Part shown: positions 8,113 to 16,736 of the stretch, one piece after another
Layout: the number at the start of each line of letters is the position of its first letter
How positions within the stretch are numbered: position 1 is the first letter of the stretch
DNA from: Xanthobacter agilis
GTDB lineage: Bacteria; Pseudomonadota; Alphaproteobacteria; Rhizobiales; Xanthobacteraceae
Assembly: GCF_021730435.1 (NCBI RefSeq)
Contig: NZ_JABWGX010000008.1
Location: 114,794 to 178,793, forward strand
Direction of reading: 5' to 3'
DNA: 64,000 nt
Program-made: the position numbers and the translations under genes
Notes under the pieces: generated by a model
Seen by the model: only the letters and a program-made list of their open reading frames with translations
Database searches by the model: none
Told to the model about the DNA's origin: nothing

Positions 8113-9468
8113 TCAGTAGCCGCCGGTCTTGCCGGGGATCCACTGGGTGCCGGCCAGCGGCACGCCGGCCATGGCCGCCGCTTCCACGGTGAGGGCCACG
8201 AGGTCCTCGGGCTCCAGATTGTGGAGGTGGCTCTTGCCGCAGGCGCGGGCGATGGTCTGCGCCTCCAGGGTCATCACCGAAAGGTAGTTGGCGAGGCGGC
8301 GGCCCGCCTTCACCGGATCGAGGCGCGCGGCCAGCTCCGGATCCTGGGTGGTGATGCCGGCCGGATCGCGGCCCTCGTGCCAGTCGTCATAGGCGCCGGC
8401 CGTGGTGCCGAGGGCCTCGTATTCCGCCTGCCAATGGGGGTCGTTGTCGCCCAGAGCCACCAAGGCGGCGGTGCCGATGGCCACCGCGTCGGCGCCCAGC
8501 GCCAGCGCCTTGGCCACATCGGCGCCGGTGCGGATGCCGCCCGACACGATGAGCTGCACCTTGCGGTGCATGCCGAGGTCCTGGAGCGCCTGCACCGCCG
8601 GGCGGATCGCCGACAGGATCGGAATGCCCACCTGCTCGATGAACACTTCCTGCGTGGCGGCGGTGCCGCCCTGCATGCCGTCGAGCACCACCACATCGGC
8701 ACCGGCCTTCACCGCCAGCGCGATGTCGTAATAGGGACGGCAGGCGCCGACCTTCACATAGATCGGCTTCTCCCAATCGGTGATCTCGCGCAGCTCCTGG
8801 ATCTTGATTTCCAGGTCGTCGGGGCCGGTCCAGTCGGGATGGCGGCACGCCGAGCGCTGGTCGATGCCCTTGGGCAGGTTGCGCATGGCGGCGACGCGAT
8901 CGGAGATCTTCTGGCCAAGCAGCATGCCGCCGCCGCCGGGCTTGGCACCCTGGCCGATCACCACCTCGATGGCGTCCGCCTTGCGCAGGTCCACCGGGTT
9001 CATGCCATAACGCGAGGGCAGGTACTGGTAGACGAGGGTCTGCGACTGACCGCGCTCTTCCGGGGTCATGCCGCCGTCACCGGTGGTGGTGGAGGTGCCG
9101 ACGATGGAGGCGCCGCGGCCGAGGGCTTCCTTGGCCTGCGCCGAGAGCGCGCCGAAGCTCATGCCGGCGATGGTGACGGGAGTCTTCAGGTAAATCGGCT
9201 TCTTGGCGAAACGGTTGCCCAGCACCACTTCGGTGCCGCACTTCTCGCGGTAGCCTTCCAGCGGATAGCGCGACATGGAGGCGCCGAGGAAGAGCAGATC
9301 GTCGAAGTGGGGCAGCTTGCGCTTGGTGCCGCCGCCACGGATGTCGTAAATGCCGGTCGCCGCCGCCCGCCGGATCTCTGACAGGGTGTGGGGATCGAAG
9401 GTGGCGGAAAAGCGCGGCAGGGTCTGGGGCAAAGCGTGTGCCGGGCCCTTGGAGTCGTGCGCGGTCAT
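8113..9468 (-). CDS. mgsC: N-methylglutamate synthase subunit C (FMN-binding glutamate-synthase domain, GlxD-like)
   Basis: The 451-residue protein matches the FMN-binding central domain of glutamate synthase. Seen are the ISFGALSAQA-type segment (AGMSFGALSAQAKEALGRG), IGQGAKPGGGGMLLGQKIS, and VDVVVLDGMQGGTAA-like and VSGGIRTGADVAKALALGADAV barrel motifs. In the N-methylglutamate pathway this subunit carries the reductive or transferase centre that converts gamma-glutamylmethylamide plus 2-oxoglutarate into N-methylglutamate. I do not see the classic CPxGxxT iron-sulfur cysteine cluster of GltB. It follows mgsB by 12 bp and so completes the mgsABC operon. The alternative name in rhizobia is glxD, of less certain role. 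Confidence 0.88.
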   Translation of the reverse strand: MTAHDSKGPAHALPQTLPRFSATFDPHTLSEIRRAAATGIYDIRGGGTKRKLPHFDDLLFLGASMSRYPLEGYREKCGTEVVLGNRFAKKPIYLKTPVTIAGMSFGALSAQAKEALGRGASIVGTSTTTGDGGMTPEERGQSQTLVYQYLPSRYGMNPVDLRKADAIEVVIGQGAKPGGGGMLLGQKISDRVAAMRNLPKGIDQRSACRHPDWTGPDDLEIKIQELREITDWEKPIYVKVGACRPYYDIALAVKAGADVVVLDGMQGGTAATQEVFIEQVGIPILSAIRPAVQALQDLGMHRKVQLIVSGGIRTGADVAKALALGADAVAIGTAALVALGDNDPHWQAEYEALGTTAGAYDDWHEGRDPAGITTQDPELAARLDPVKAGRRLANYLSVMTLEAQTIARACGKSHLHNLEPEDLVALTVEAAAMAGVPLAGTQWIPGKTGGY

Positions 9469-9480
9469 TGTCTTTATCCC

Positions 9481-10191
9481 TCAGTACGCGTCGGCGTTGT
9501 CAACGTGGAAATTGTAGAGCTTGCGCGCCGAGCCGTAGCGCTTGAACTCCGAGAGATCGACGCTGCCCGGCGCGACGCCGGCCGCTTCGAGCTTCTGCGC
9601 CAGCAGCGCCTTGTGCTCGTCGCGCAGCTCCTTGGCGATGCAGTCCGCGCCGAGCGACTTGACGGTGCCGCGCACGAACAGCTTGGCCTCATAAAGGCTG
9701 TCGCCCAGGGCCTCGCCCGCATCGCCGAACACGATCAGCGAGCCGGACTGGCCCATGAACGCGCTCATGTGGCCGATGGAGCCCTTCACGACGATGTCGA
9801 TGCCCTTCATGGAGATGCCGCAACGGGCGGAGGCATTGCCATCCACCACCAGCAGGCCGCCATGGCCGGTGGCGCCGGCGGACTGGCTGGCATCGCCGCA
9901 CACCCGCACGAAGCCGCTCATCATGTTCTCGGCGACACCCTGGCCGGCATTGCCGTGGATGATGACCGAGGCATTCTGGTTCATGCCGGCGCAGTAATAG
10001 CCCACGTTGCCGTCGATCTCGACGGTGACGGGAGCGTCGATGCCCACCGCCACCGCGTGGCGGCCTTCCGGGTTCAGCACCCGCCAGCGGCGGGCATTGC
10101 TCTCGCCGCTGGTCTTGTGGAGCGCCTCGTTGAGGTCGCGCAGGGGGGAGGTGGCGAGGTCGAAGGTGATGTCGGGGGAGAAGGCGTTCAC
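9481..10191 (-). CDS. mgsB: N-methylglutamate synthase subunit B (GltB C-terminal beta-helix domain, GlxC-like)
   Basis: The start is a GTG at 10191 that overlaps the mgsA stop in GTGA, giving 236 residues. The long frame upstream of it is only the shadow of mgsA. The protein is a glycine-rich right-handed beta-helix, as in the C-terminal domain of glutamate synthase. Examples are GNVGYYCAGMNQNASVIIHG, GNAGQGVAENMMSGFVRVCG and GGLLVVDGNASARCGISMKG. It is a structural subunit of the split synthase. The 4-bp overlap upstream and 12-bp spacing downstream show tight co-translation with mgsA and mgsC. Confidence 0.88.
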   Translation of the reverse strand: MNAFSPDITFDLATSPLRDLNEALHKTSGESNARRWRVLNPEGRHAVAVGIDAPVTVEIDGNVGYYCAGMNQNASVIIHGNAGQGVAENMMSGFVRVCGDASQSAGATGHGGLLVVDGNASARCGISMKGIDIVVKGSIGHMSAFMGQSGSLIVFGDAGEALGDSLYEAKLFVRGTVKSLGADCIAKELRDEHKALLAQKLEAAGVAPGSVDLSEFKRYGSARKLYNFHVDNADAY

Positions 10192-11087
10192 TGGGCGCGC
10201 TCCCAGAAATAGACGGTGGCGGGTTCCGGCTCGAACACCCGAGCTTTCTCGATGCCGGGCAGGTCCACGAGAGCACGATATTCGGAGCCGAAGGCGACAT
10301 ACTGATCGGTTTCGGCCATCACGGCGGGCTTGCAGGCGACCGGATCGCGGAGCACGCCGAAGCCGTTCTCGGTGCCCACCACGAAGGTATAGAAACCGTC
10401 GAGATCCTTGAGGCCCGCTTCCAGCGCTTCGCCCAGGGTCGCCCCCTGCTTCAGGCGCCAGGTGAGATAGCCGGCGGCCACTTCGCTGTCGTTCTCGGTC
10501 TCGAAGGTGATGCCTTCGCGCTTGAGCTGGCGGCGGAGCTGGTTGTGGTTGGAGAGCGAACCGTTGTGCACCAGGCACTGGTCGGCGCCGGTGGAGAACG
10601 GGTGCGCACCGGCGGTCGTGACCGCGCTTTCGGTGGCCATGCGGGTGTGGCCGATGCCGTGGGTGCCGCTCATCTTGGCGAGGCCGAAGGTGTCGGCGAC
10701 GGTGGCGGGCAGGCCCACTTCCTTGAATATCTCCATGCGGGCGCCGGTGCCCACCACGGCCACTTCCGGGTGGCGGGCGGCAAGGAAGGCGCGCACGTCG
10801 GCCTCGCGGGCCGCGGGAACCTCGATGATCGCGTGGGTGGAGCGCACCGCGAGCGGCGGCAGGCCGTCGGCGGGGATCGAAAGGCCGGCGGCAAGGGCCG
10901 AGAAGTCATACCCCGCGGCGGCGCGCAGCGAGAGCTTCACCTTATCCTTGGCGCCTGCGCCGTAGACCGCGAAACCGGCGCTGTCCGGGCCGCGATCCGT
11001 CATCACGCAGAGCATGGATGCGAGCATGGATCCAAGCTCCCCCTCAAGGGCGGGATCCTTCAAAAATATACCGACGATGCCGCACAT
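10188..11087 (-). CDS. mgsA: N-methylglutamate synthase subunit A (class II glutamine amidotransferase, GlxB-like)
   Basis: The 299-residue protein starts MCGIVGIF, so Cys2 becomes the N-terminal nucleophile after methionine removal. GTHGIGHTRMATES, LVHNGSLSNHNQLR and FETENDSEV are typical Ntn-amidotransferase blocks. In the split synthase this subunit cleaves gamma-glutamylmethylamide, releasing methylamine for transfer; in ordinary glutamate synthase the substrate is glutamine. It is the first gene of mgsABC. The 167-bp gap to the upstream regulator gene gives room for a promoter. A purF or asparagine synthetase role is excluded by the partner subunits. Confidence 0.9.
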   Translation of the reverse strand: MCGIVGIFLKDPALEGELGSMLASMLCVMTDRGPDSAGFAVYGAGAKDKVKLSLRAAAGYDFSALAAGLSIPADGLPPLAVRSTHAIIEVPAAREADVRAFLAARHPEVAVVGTGARMEIFKEVGLPATVADTFGLAKMSGTHGIGHTRMATESAVTTAGAHPFSTGADQCLVHNGSLSNHNQLRRQLKREGITFETENDSEVAAGYLTWRLKQGATLGEALEAGLKDLDGFYTFVVGTENGFGVLRDPVACKPAVMAETDQYVAFGSEYRALVDLPGIEKARVFEPEPATVYFWERAQ

Positions 11088-11254
11088 GGCGCTGTCACTG
11101 GCTCCATTCCCCGGCCGCTGATGCGACCTTGAGGTCAGTGGTACGCCGCCGTCGGGATTGCGTCAATATCAAAGAATAAAAGTTTCCTAGAAAGAAAACG
11201 CCGTCGGCGCAAAGGGCTGGCGGCACCGGACCGCATGGCGCGCCGCCGCCGCGA

Positions 11255-11914
11255 TCAGTGGCGGTCACGCCCGTAGACGATGATGGACAGGTAGCTCATG
11301 GGCGTGACGATCAGTTCCTCGGGACCGTGGGAGGCGCCCGAATCGAACATGAGCGCGTCGCCGGCGCGCAGGTGATAGGTGCGGTCGGCGTGGCGATAGA
11401 GGACCTCGCCGGACAGCATGTAGAGAAATTCGACGCCCGCATGGCGGAAGCCGGTGAAGGGCACGGCCTCTTCGGACAAGGAGATGAGATAGGGCTCCAC
11501 CACGATGTCGCCACCGAGGCCGTGGCCGAGCAATTGGTATTGGTGGCCAACCTTAGTGCCGCGCCGCTCGATGATGACGCCTTGAGCCGCCCGCACGAAC
11601 GAGCAGTCGCGCCGCTCTTCGAAGGCGGAGAAGAGCGTTGTGATGGGCACGTTGAGGGCCTTGGAGATGGACTGGAGCGTGGCCAGGGAGGGCGAGATCT
11701 GGCCGTTCTCGATCTTGGACAGCATGCCGACCGAGATGCCGGCGGCGCCGGCGAGGTCGGAGACGGTAAGGTCAAGCTCGCGGCGGATGGAGCGCACCTG
11801 AACGCCGAGGGCTTGTTCGAGGGTGGCGGCGGCTGCGGCAGGTGCGCCCGATCCCGTGGTGAATTCGGAGGGCTCGATGACGTCCTGTGCCCCTTGCGCC
11901 TTGCGTTCGGCCAC
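11255..11914 (-). CDS. XRE-family regulator with C-terminal cupin domain
   Basis: I take the GTG at 11914 (VAERKAQGAQD, after AAGGGG) as start, giving 219 residues; an ATG at 11983 is possible. Residues about 38-92 are a helix-turn-helix of Cro/CI type (LDLTVSDLAGAAGISVGMLSKIENGQISPSLATLQSI in outline). The C-terminal third is a cupin barrel (GFRHAGVEFLYMLSGEVLYR, then LRAGDALMFDSGASHG). Regulators of this shape sense small metabolites such as amino acids or polyamines. Its place just upstream of mgsABC, same strand, suggests that it controls methylamine or nitrogen use. The effector is unknown. Confidence 0.85.
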   Translation of the reverse strand: MAERKAQGAQDVIEPSEFTTGSGAPAAAAATLEQALGVQVRSIRRELDLTVSDLAGAAGISVGMLSKIENGQISPSLATLQSISKALNVPITTLFSAFEERRDCSFVRAAQGVIIERRGTKVGHQYQLLGHGLGGDIVVEPYLISLSEEAVPFTGFRHAGVEFLYMLSGEVLYRHADRTYHLRAGDALMFDSGASHGPEELIVTPMSYLSIIVYGRDRH

Positions 11915-12166
11915 CTTTTTCCCCTTCGTTCCGTTCTCGCCTGCAATTTGGCATGAACCGGCACCTTGCCAGTTTCCGCACAAGAAAACACCTCAAATCC
12001 TCTGCCGCGTCAAAATGCTGGCGCCGATGGCGGCCTGTGCCGGCCGCCCGGCGGCGGGGGGAATTGTCCACAGGAGAGGCGATGTCGCGATCGGGGGGTA
12101 CTGGACAGCCAAATCGGGGAACACTATACACAGCCTCCTCGTCAGGGCGCTGCGGCCCCAGGCGAC

Positions 12167-12242
12167 GCCCAGGTAGCTCAGTTGGTAGAGCATGCGACTG
12201 AAAATCGCAGTGTCGGTGGTTCGATTCCGCCCCTGGGCACCA
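12167..12242 (+). tRNA. tRNA-Phe (GAA)
   Basis: The cloverleaf is complete. The acceptor arms GCCCAGG and CCTGGGC pair; the D arm is GCTCAGTTGGTAGAGC; the anticodon stem TGCGA/TCGCA holds the loop CTGAAAA, so the anticodon is GAA. The T arm carries GGTTCGATTCC, and CCA is encoded. Its 3' side abuts an integrase remnant, so it is a likely attachment site for an integrated element. The gene itself is intact. Confidence 0.97.
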
Positions 12243-12476
12243 TTGCTTCCTTGGAGGCCTTTTCCGACAATAACTTAGTGTTACCATTCGTCCCACTTTC
12301 GGCCACGGCCGAAATCGGTGGGACATTCTCGTTCGTGGACATCTTGCGCCGCGCGGCCGTTGCGAGCCGCTTCTGGCTTGCCGAGCGGGTGTAGCGATCA
12401 ACCTCCTTCGATGTGCGGTGACCTGTGAACGCCATGATCTCACGGTCGCTGGCGCCCTTCTCCGCGACGGTGGCCG
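12243..12476 (-). pseudogene. C-terminal fragment of a phage-type tyrosine integrase
   Basis: In the minus frame, about 75 residues read as the end of a tyrosine recombinase: GASDREIMAFTGHRTSKEVD followed by RYTRSASQKRLA. This holds the catalytic box histidine/arginine region and the nucleophilic tyrosine in RYT. The N-terminal three quarters are missing. The open frame runs on into the tRNA (ending near 12178), but that tail is just the antisense of tRNA-Phe. It is a remnant of an element that used the tRNA 3' end as its attachment site. Upstream it fuses abruptly to an unrelated phage fragment. Confidence 0.75.
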
Positions 12477-12751
12477 AGAAGTACTTCCTGCTCGGCCGCC
12501 ACCGCGCGGAACTGCGCCGGGTCGTCATGGACGCCGACGGAGATGGCGCGGGCGACGATGGCCGGCCGTGCGGCCGGGCGAAGGCGAAGCGCATCGAGCG
12601 CGGCGGCGCGCGCTTCGCCTTCGCTGGCACTGCGATCAATGAGGCCGTTGGCCCAATCTGAACCAAGATCGAAGGCGGTGGCAAGCGCGCGAATCTCGCC
12701 GTTCACGGCCGCCCGGGTCTCGGTCCCCGGCACCATGAGCGCCGGGGTGAG
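12470..12751 (-). pseudogene. Fragment of a phage prohead protease / major capsid fusion protein
   Basis: The frame contains TRAAVNGEIRALATAFDLGS, DWANGLIDRSASEGEARAAA and VHDDPAQFRAVAAE. This wording resembles the linker between the ClpP-like protease and capsid domains of Alphaproteobacterial prophage capsid proteins. Neither flanking domain is present. The fragment ends at the integrase remnant. I judge from pattern memory; the assignment needs a profile search. It is not functional as it stands. Confidence 0.5.
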
Positions 12752-12848
12752 CGGGCGGCTAAGACGTGAAAGCAGTCGTCCCAGATGTCGCCGGGCCTGT
12801 CCTGAGGCGGCCCCTGGCGCAGCAAGCGGAACAACCACTTCAGCATGG

Positions 12849-13654
12849 CTAGAGCTTTTCGACGGACTTGAACCGGAAAATGAACTCCGGGCCGGTCATT
12901 GAGCCACGCATGGTCATGCTCTGCTCGCGGAAGCAGTCCGTGGGCTCCCGGATGAAGCTCCCGGAGAAGCGAACCGTGTCGCCCTCCTTGAGGGTCCCCA
13001 TGGCGTTGAACAGGCTGCTGCCCGGTGCGATCAGCGTGTTGTCGGCGATGTCGGAGAGCGAGTTGTTCCACGTCATGACGGCGGTGTCCTTGGCGATGGT
13101 GATGCCGAGCACCCCTTTGCCTTCGCCATTGGTCGTGAGGGTTGTCACCTTGCCGACCCAATTGCGGACGGCAGGCGAGCCCACCGCTTTGCAGATGGCG
13201 GAGGCCCGCGTCGGCCGCGCCGCGCCCTTCTGGAAGTCGGTCTGGCCAGCGCTATAGACGGACCTGCCTGCCTCGACGGCGGCGATGAAGGCCGCCTCGA
13301 CGGCGGGAAGGGGCGTGTTCGGGGCGACATTGGCGGGTTCGGCCGAGCCGCTCACCATCTGCTTCAGAAGGGACTGGCGCGCGGGCTCCACGGGGGGGGC
13401 TGCGGGGCAATCGCGGCGACGCCGACGGCTTGGGCCGGCTGCTCCGCTCCGGTGGCGGTCGCGAGCTTCGCCGCAGGGGGCGTCCGGGCCGCGGCGAAGC
13501 CGATCATGATCAGCGAGAGAAGGGTGAGCAGTGCTGCCTGCCGGCGCGTGCGAATTCGCAGGAACCGCAGCGGATAGATGATCGAGATCAGGCTGACGAA
13601 GCCAACCACGACGGCCAGCAGCCCGACCAATGCCCAAGCGGTATGTGCGTCCAC
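12849..13654 (-). pseudogene. Hypothetical membrane-anchored protein, frameshifted
   Basis: Two minus frames each look coding for half of one protein. The N-terminal half starts at 13654 with a membrane segment (TAWALVGLLAVVVGFVSLIS) and a second hydrophobic stretch (ALLTLLSLIMIGFAAA). The C-terminal half, in another frame, continues as EPARQSLLKQMVSGSAEPAN and ends GPEFIFRFKSVEKL at 12849. The switch falls at an eight-base G run (13392-13399), so a one-base slip explains it. The soluble domain includes two short beta-rich motifs (WVGKVTTLTTNGEGKGVLGI, NNSLSDIADNTLIAPGSSLF). I do not recognise the family. It may be a real mutation or a sequencing error. Confidence 0.6.
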
Positions 13655-13846
13655 CTTGTCCTCCTACCAGAGCATGCAGCGCGGCCATCGACGCGCTCAG
13701 GTTGCCGACGCGAAGACAGTATCAACGTTGCCGTTGGGCGAGCCTGATTGGGGGGAGACTGCAGGTGGAGCAATACCGCGATTTTTTCCCGAAAGCCACA
13801 GCAATGGGATCATGGGCCTTCTGAAGGAGGTCTTGGCCCGGCCGAG

Positions 13847-14017
13847 GTGAAGCGGGTGGCTCCGAACGTGAACCTGTTTTTGTACCGGCCCGCCTGGGCG
13901 AACCCGCCCATGTGCTCGGTCATGGAGTGTGAGCGGGCGACCCTCCGGCAGCTTCTCGACATGCACGAACTGCTGGATCTGCGGGCCGCGATCGCGGAGC
14001 GGGCGGCGGCGAAATGA
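13847..14017 (+). pseudogene. Short possible phage-gene fragment
   Basis: From a GTG at 13847 the frame reads KRVAPNVNLFLYRPAWANPP, then SVMECERATLRQLLDMHELL, ending at 14017 where an ATGA could start a next gene. The wording resembles small tail-region proteins of phages, but I cannot name the family. The next frame is broken within about 50 codons. This supports a decayed phage operon in the 12.2-14 kb stretch. The region 13655-13846 holds nothing else that I can support. Confidence 0.35.
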
Positions 14018-14039
14018 TCGCGCCACCCTTTGACGGTAT

Positions 14040-14507
14040 CTATTTGCAATGCCACATGGTTCCCCCTGATATTCCATCCTTGATGGCGTTACAACCTTTC
14101 GAGATTTCTGTACCGTCAATATATAGCTTTACAAATCCGGTCAATTTCTGAGACCCGTCTCGGAGTAGGGCCACTTCTTTGACCGTTACGCCGTTTTTCT
14201 TTTCAAACTCACTGCGAATGTCCTGCTTTATGTAATTTATTTCTCTATCGGAGAACAATGGTACGTATATATAAGCTCGATAAATGATGAGACCGAAAAG
14301 TGCGAGAATGCCGGCTCCGATGACCTTTGTAGACACCGCAGTGGTCTTGTCGAGCAGGCAGATCAGAGCAAGATGAAGAATCGCCAGCGGCGGTAGAATT
14401 GCTCCATACAGAAACCAATTGAAGGCTGAACGACCTAGGGCATACCGGGCGATCGCGCCCACTACCCCGCCAATGAGCAGTGCGACGACTATGTACCAAA
14501 AAGACAT
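14040..14507 (-). CDS. Hypothetical membrane protein
   Basis: The likely start is the ATG at 14507 (MSFWYIVVALLIGGVVGAIA), giving 155 residues. Three hydrophobic segments lie in the first 95 residues. They are followed by a soluble tail (LFSDREINYIKQDIRSEFEK, KNGVTVKEVALLRDGSQKLT) with two cysteines near the C-terminus. Its codon use is more AT-rich than the neighbours (many ATA, AAT and TAT codons), which suggests import with the adjacent phage-type DNA. I do not recognise the family. It may act in membrane stress or be phage cargo. Confidence 0.6.
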   Translation of the reverse strand: MSFWYIVVALLIGGVVGAIARYALGRSAFNWFLYGAILPPLAILHLALICLLDKTTAVSTKVIGAGILALFGLIIYRAYIYVPLFSDREINYIKQDIRSEFEKKNGVTVKEVALLRDGSQKLTGFVKLYIDGTEISKGCNAIKDGISGGTMWHCK

Positions 14508-14666
14508 GCGGGCGCCCCCATAGATTGAGCGGAGAAACCTACCACCAGCCGGGGGCTGCGTGGAGTCCCGGCCCGTCATGAAGAGGGGCGGTTACCGCCG
14601 CGAATATCAAGAGCGGCTCGATGCGGACGAAAGGGGTGGGTACACTATGCCCACCCCCTCGGGCGA

Positions 14667-14966
14667 TCAGGCCGCCGGCCAGAACGACTTGATGATGAGG
14701 AGGAGTACGCCGAAGCCGACACCGCCGATGAGCCATTGAACGAGGGCGATCTGAGCCTTGACGATGGCGGTGGACGGGTCCGTGCCGTAGGTGAAGGGGA
14801 TGAGCAGGGCGAGGGCGCGCTCGTAATCGCCCGAATAGATCGCGGCGCGGCTTTCGGAGAGGTCGGGCAGGTCGGTGGAGGGGGCCGTGTCCATGGCCGC
14901 CGCCGGACCCGCCCCCGCAAGCATGAGGCAAAGCCCCAGCCCGCCGAGCCATCGGGTGGCCCTCAT
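14667..14966 (-). CDS. Small exported membrane protein at the end of the ABC operon
   Basis: The 99-residue product has a signal peptide ([20 protein letters not shown]). A short mature part follows ([20 protein letters not shown]), and a C-terminal membrane segment ([20 protein letters not shown]). Its ATG overlaps the stop of the upstream ABC ATPase (ATGA), so it is co-translated with the transporter. I do not know the family. The coupling suggests an accessory role in the same uptake system, for example an envelope-anchored partner. Confidence 0.65.
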   Translation of the reverse strand: MRATRWLGGLGLCLMLAGAGPAAAMDTAPSTDLPDLSESRAAIYSGDYERALALLIPFTYGTDPSTAIVKAQIALVQWLIGGVGFGVLLLIIKSFWPAA

Positions 14967-15751
14967 GCCGCGCGGGGCGACGCCGGGCGGCGCTCGTCCT
15001 CTCCCATGGCGGCGAGGATCCGGCGCTTGAGGGCGATGAAGTCCACATGGGCGCGGTCGCGCGGGAACGGCAGGTCGACGGCGACATCCTCGACGATGCG
15101 GCCGGGGTTGGCACTCATGACCACCACCCGGTTGGAGAGGAACACCGCCTCCTCCACATCGTGGGTGACCAGGATCATGGTGACTCCCTCGGCCTCCCAG
15201 ATGCGTTGTATCTCGGCCTGAAGGTGCACGCGGGTGAGGGCGTCGAGGGCGCCCAGCGGCTCGTCCAGCAGCAGGATCTCGGGCCGGTTGGCGAGACCGC
15301 GGGCAATGGCCGCGCGCTGCGCCATGCCGCCGGAGAGCTCATGCGGATAGGCCTTTTCGAACCCGCTCAGCCCCACGAGGCCGATGTGGTCCCGAATGGC
15401 AGACGCCTTCTCCTTCGCGCTCCAGCCGGAGTTTTCCAGGCTGAGGCCGATGTTCTGCTGCAGGGTGAGCCAAGGCAGCAGCCGGTGGTCCTGGAACACG
15501 ATGCCGCGCGAGAGCGCGGTGCCGACGATGCGGCGACCATTGAGCAGAATGTCGCCGCGATAATCGTCATCGAGCCCGATGATGAGGCGCAGCAGCGTGG
15601 ACTTGCCGCAACCGGACGGCCCGACGATGGTGACGAAAGCGCCAGGATCCACGTCGAAGCCGACGTGGGAGAGCACGTTCACCAACGGCCGGCCGGGGAG
15701 CGCGTAGGTCTTGGAGACGTTGCGGATTTCAAGATGTCCTGGAGTCGCCAT
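14963..15751 (-). CDS. ABC transporter ATP-binding protein, nitrate/sulfonate/taurine (SsuB/TauB) type
   Basis: The start is the ATG at 15751, after AAGGAATG, giving 262 residues. Walker A is GPSGCGKST, the signature is [16 protein letters not shown], Walker B is [12 protein letters not shown], and the switch histidine is in [10 protein letters not shown]. This wording is that of the Ssu/Tau/Nrt ATPases that energise uptake of sulfonates, taurine or nitrate. It lies 29 bp downstream of the permease and overlaps the next gene by 4 bp. The substrate cannot be fixed from sequence; no sulfonate mono-oxygenase gene is adjacent. Confidence 0.9.
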   Translation of the reverse strand: MATPGHLEIRNVSKTYALPGRPLVNVLSHVGFDVDPGAFVTIVGPSGCGKSTLLRLIIGLDDDYRGDILLNGRRIVGTALSRGIVFQDHRLLPWLTLQQNIGLSLENSGWSAKEKASAIRDHIGLVGLSGFEKAYPHELSGGMAQRAAIARGLANRPEILLLDEPLGALDALTRVHLQAEIQRIWEAEGVTMILVTHDVEEAVFLSNRVVVMSANPGRIVEDVAVDLPFPRDRAHVDFIALKRRILAAMGEDERRPASPRAA

Positions 15752-15780
15752 CGGGGCATTCCTTGGGTTTGAGGATGGCG

Positions 15781-16632
15781 TCAGCCGTCGTAGCCCTGCT
15801 TCCATTTCAGGACGCGTTTCTGGGCGACATACATGGAGCGGTCGATGGCGAAGCCCACGAGGCCGATGATGACCATGCAGACCAGCAACTGATCCGTGAG
15901 CAGCAGGCCCTGGGCACGGAAGATGAGGAAGCCCAGGCCCTCGAGGCCCGACAGGCCCTCCGCCACCACCACCAGCGCCCAGGCGAGGCCCGCCGCATAG
16001 CGCAGCGACACCATGATGGAGGGCATGGCCGCCGGCAGGATCACCTTGCGGACGAGCTGCCAGCGGGTCAGCGTCAGCACCTTGGCGAGCTCGATATAAT
16101 TCTTCTCCACGCTGCGGATGCCCTGCAACGTGTTGAGAAACACCGGGAAGAATACTGACTTGGCAATGACCAGCACCTTCGCCGGCGCGCCGATGCCGAG
16201 CCACAGCACGATCAGCGGCAGCCAGGCGATGCCGGGAATGTGGCGGATGGTGTCGAAGGTGGGGCCGAAGAACTGCTCCACCTTGCGCGACAGGCCAGCG
16301 GCGATGCCGAGCGCCACAGCCACCACCGAGCCATAGATGAACGCCTGCCCGACGATGGTGATGGAGGCGACGAAGTCGCGGGCGAGATGCTGCTTGGTCG
16401 CCATCTTCCAGAAGGCGGTGACCACGGTGAGAGGCGCCGGCAGGAACACCGGATCGACCCAGGCCCTGGCCGCCGCGATCTGCCAGAGGCTGAGGATCAG
16501 GAACGGCAGGATGAAGCCGATGAGGTTCGGCGCCCGGCCCACCCGGCCGAAACCGAAGCGGCGGGGTGTGGGCCGGTCAACGGTGCCGGCCTCGACGGCG
16601 GCGCCTTCGATGGTGTCCGAGGTATTGGCCAT
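15781..16632 (-). CDS. ABC transporter permease, SsuC/TauC type
   Basis: The 283-residue protein has a long cytoplasmic N-terminus and about six membrane spans. The EAA-like loop reads [20 protein letters not shown], and [20 protein letters not shown] is characteristic of SsuC/TauC/NrtB permeases. It pairs with the binding protein gene upstream (104 bp gap) and the ATPase gene downstream. It is the inner-membrane channel for the substrate captured by the periplasmic protein. Nothing is unusual in length. Confidence 0.9.
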   Translation of the reverse strand: MANTSDTIEGAAVEAGTVDRPTPRRFGFGRVGRAPNLIGFILPFLILSLWQIAAARAWVDPVFLPAPLTVVTAFWKMATKQHLARDFVASITIVGQAFIYGSVVAVALGIAAGLSRKVEQFFGPTFDTIRHIPGIAWLPLIVLWLGIGAPAKVLVIAKSVFFPVFLNTLQGIRSVEKNYIELAKVLTLTRWQLVRKVILPAAMPSIMVSLRYAAGLAWALVVVAEGLSGLEGLGFLIFRAQGLLLTDQLLVCMVIIGLVGFAIDRSMYVAQKRVLKWKQGYDG

Positions 16633-16736
16633 GTGCTGCGCTTCGTGCTGTGCTTTGCGTTGGGCCGGCGACCGCAGGGGTGCCCCGCCGCGACGAATAT
16701 GAGCCGCAGGAGCACGAGGCCCCCGGCGGCGTGTCC

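Noticed and set aside
12178..12243. End of the integrase frame reading into tRNA-Phe
   Set aside because: The last residues are antisense tRNA and recur in many genomes as a false protein tail; not counted as integrase.
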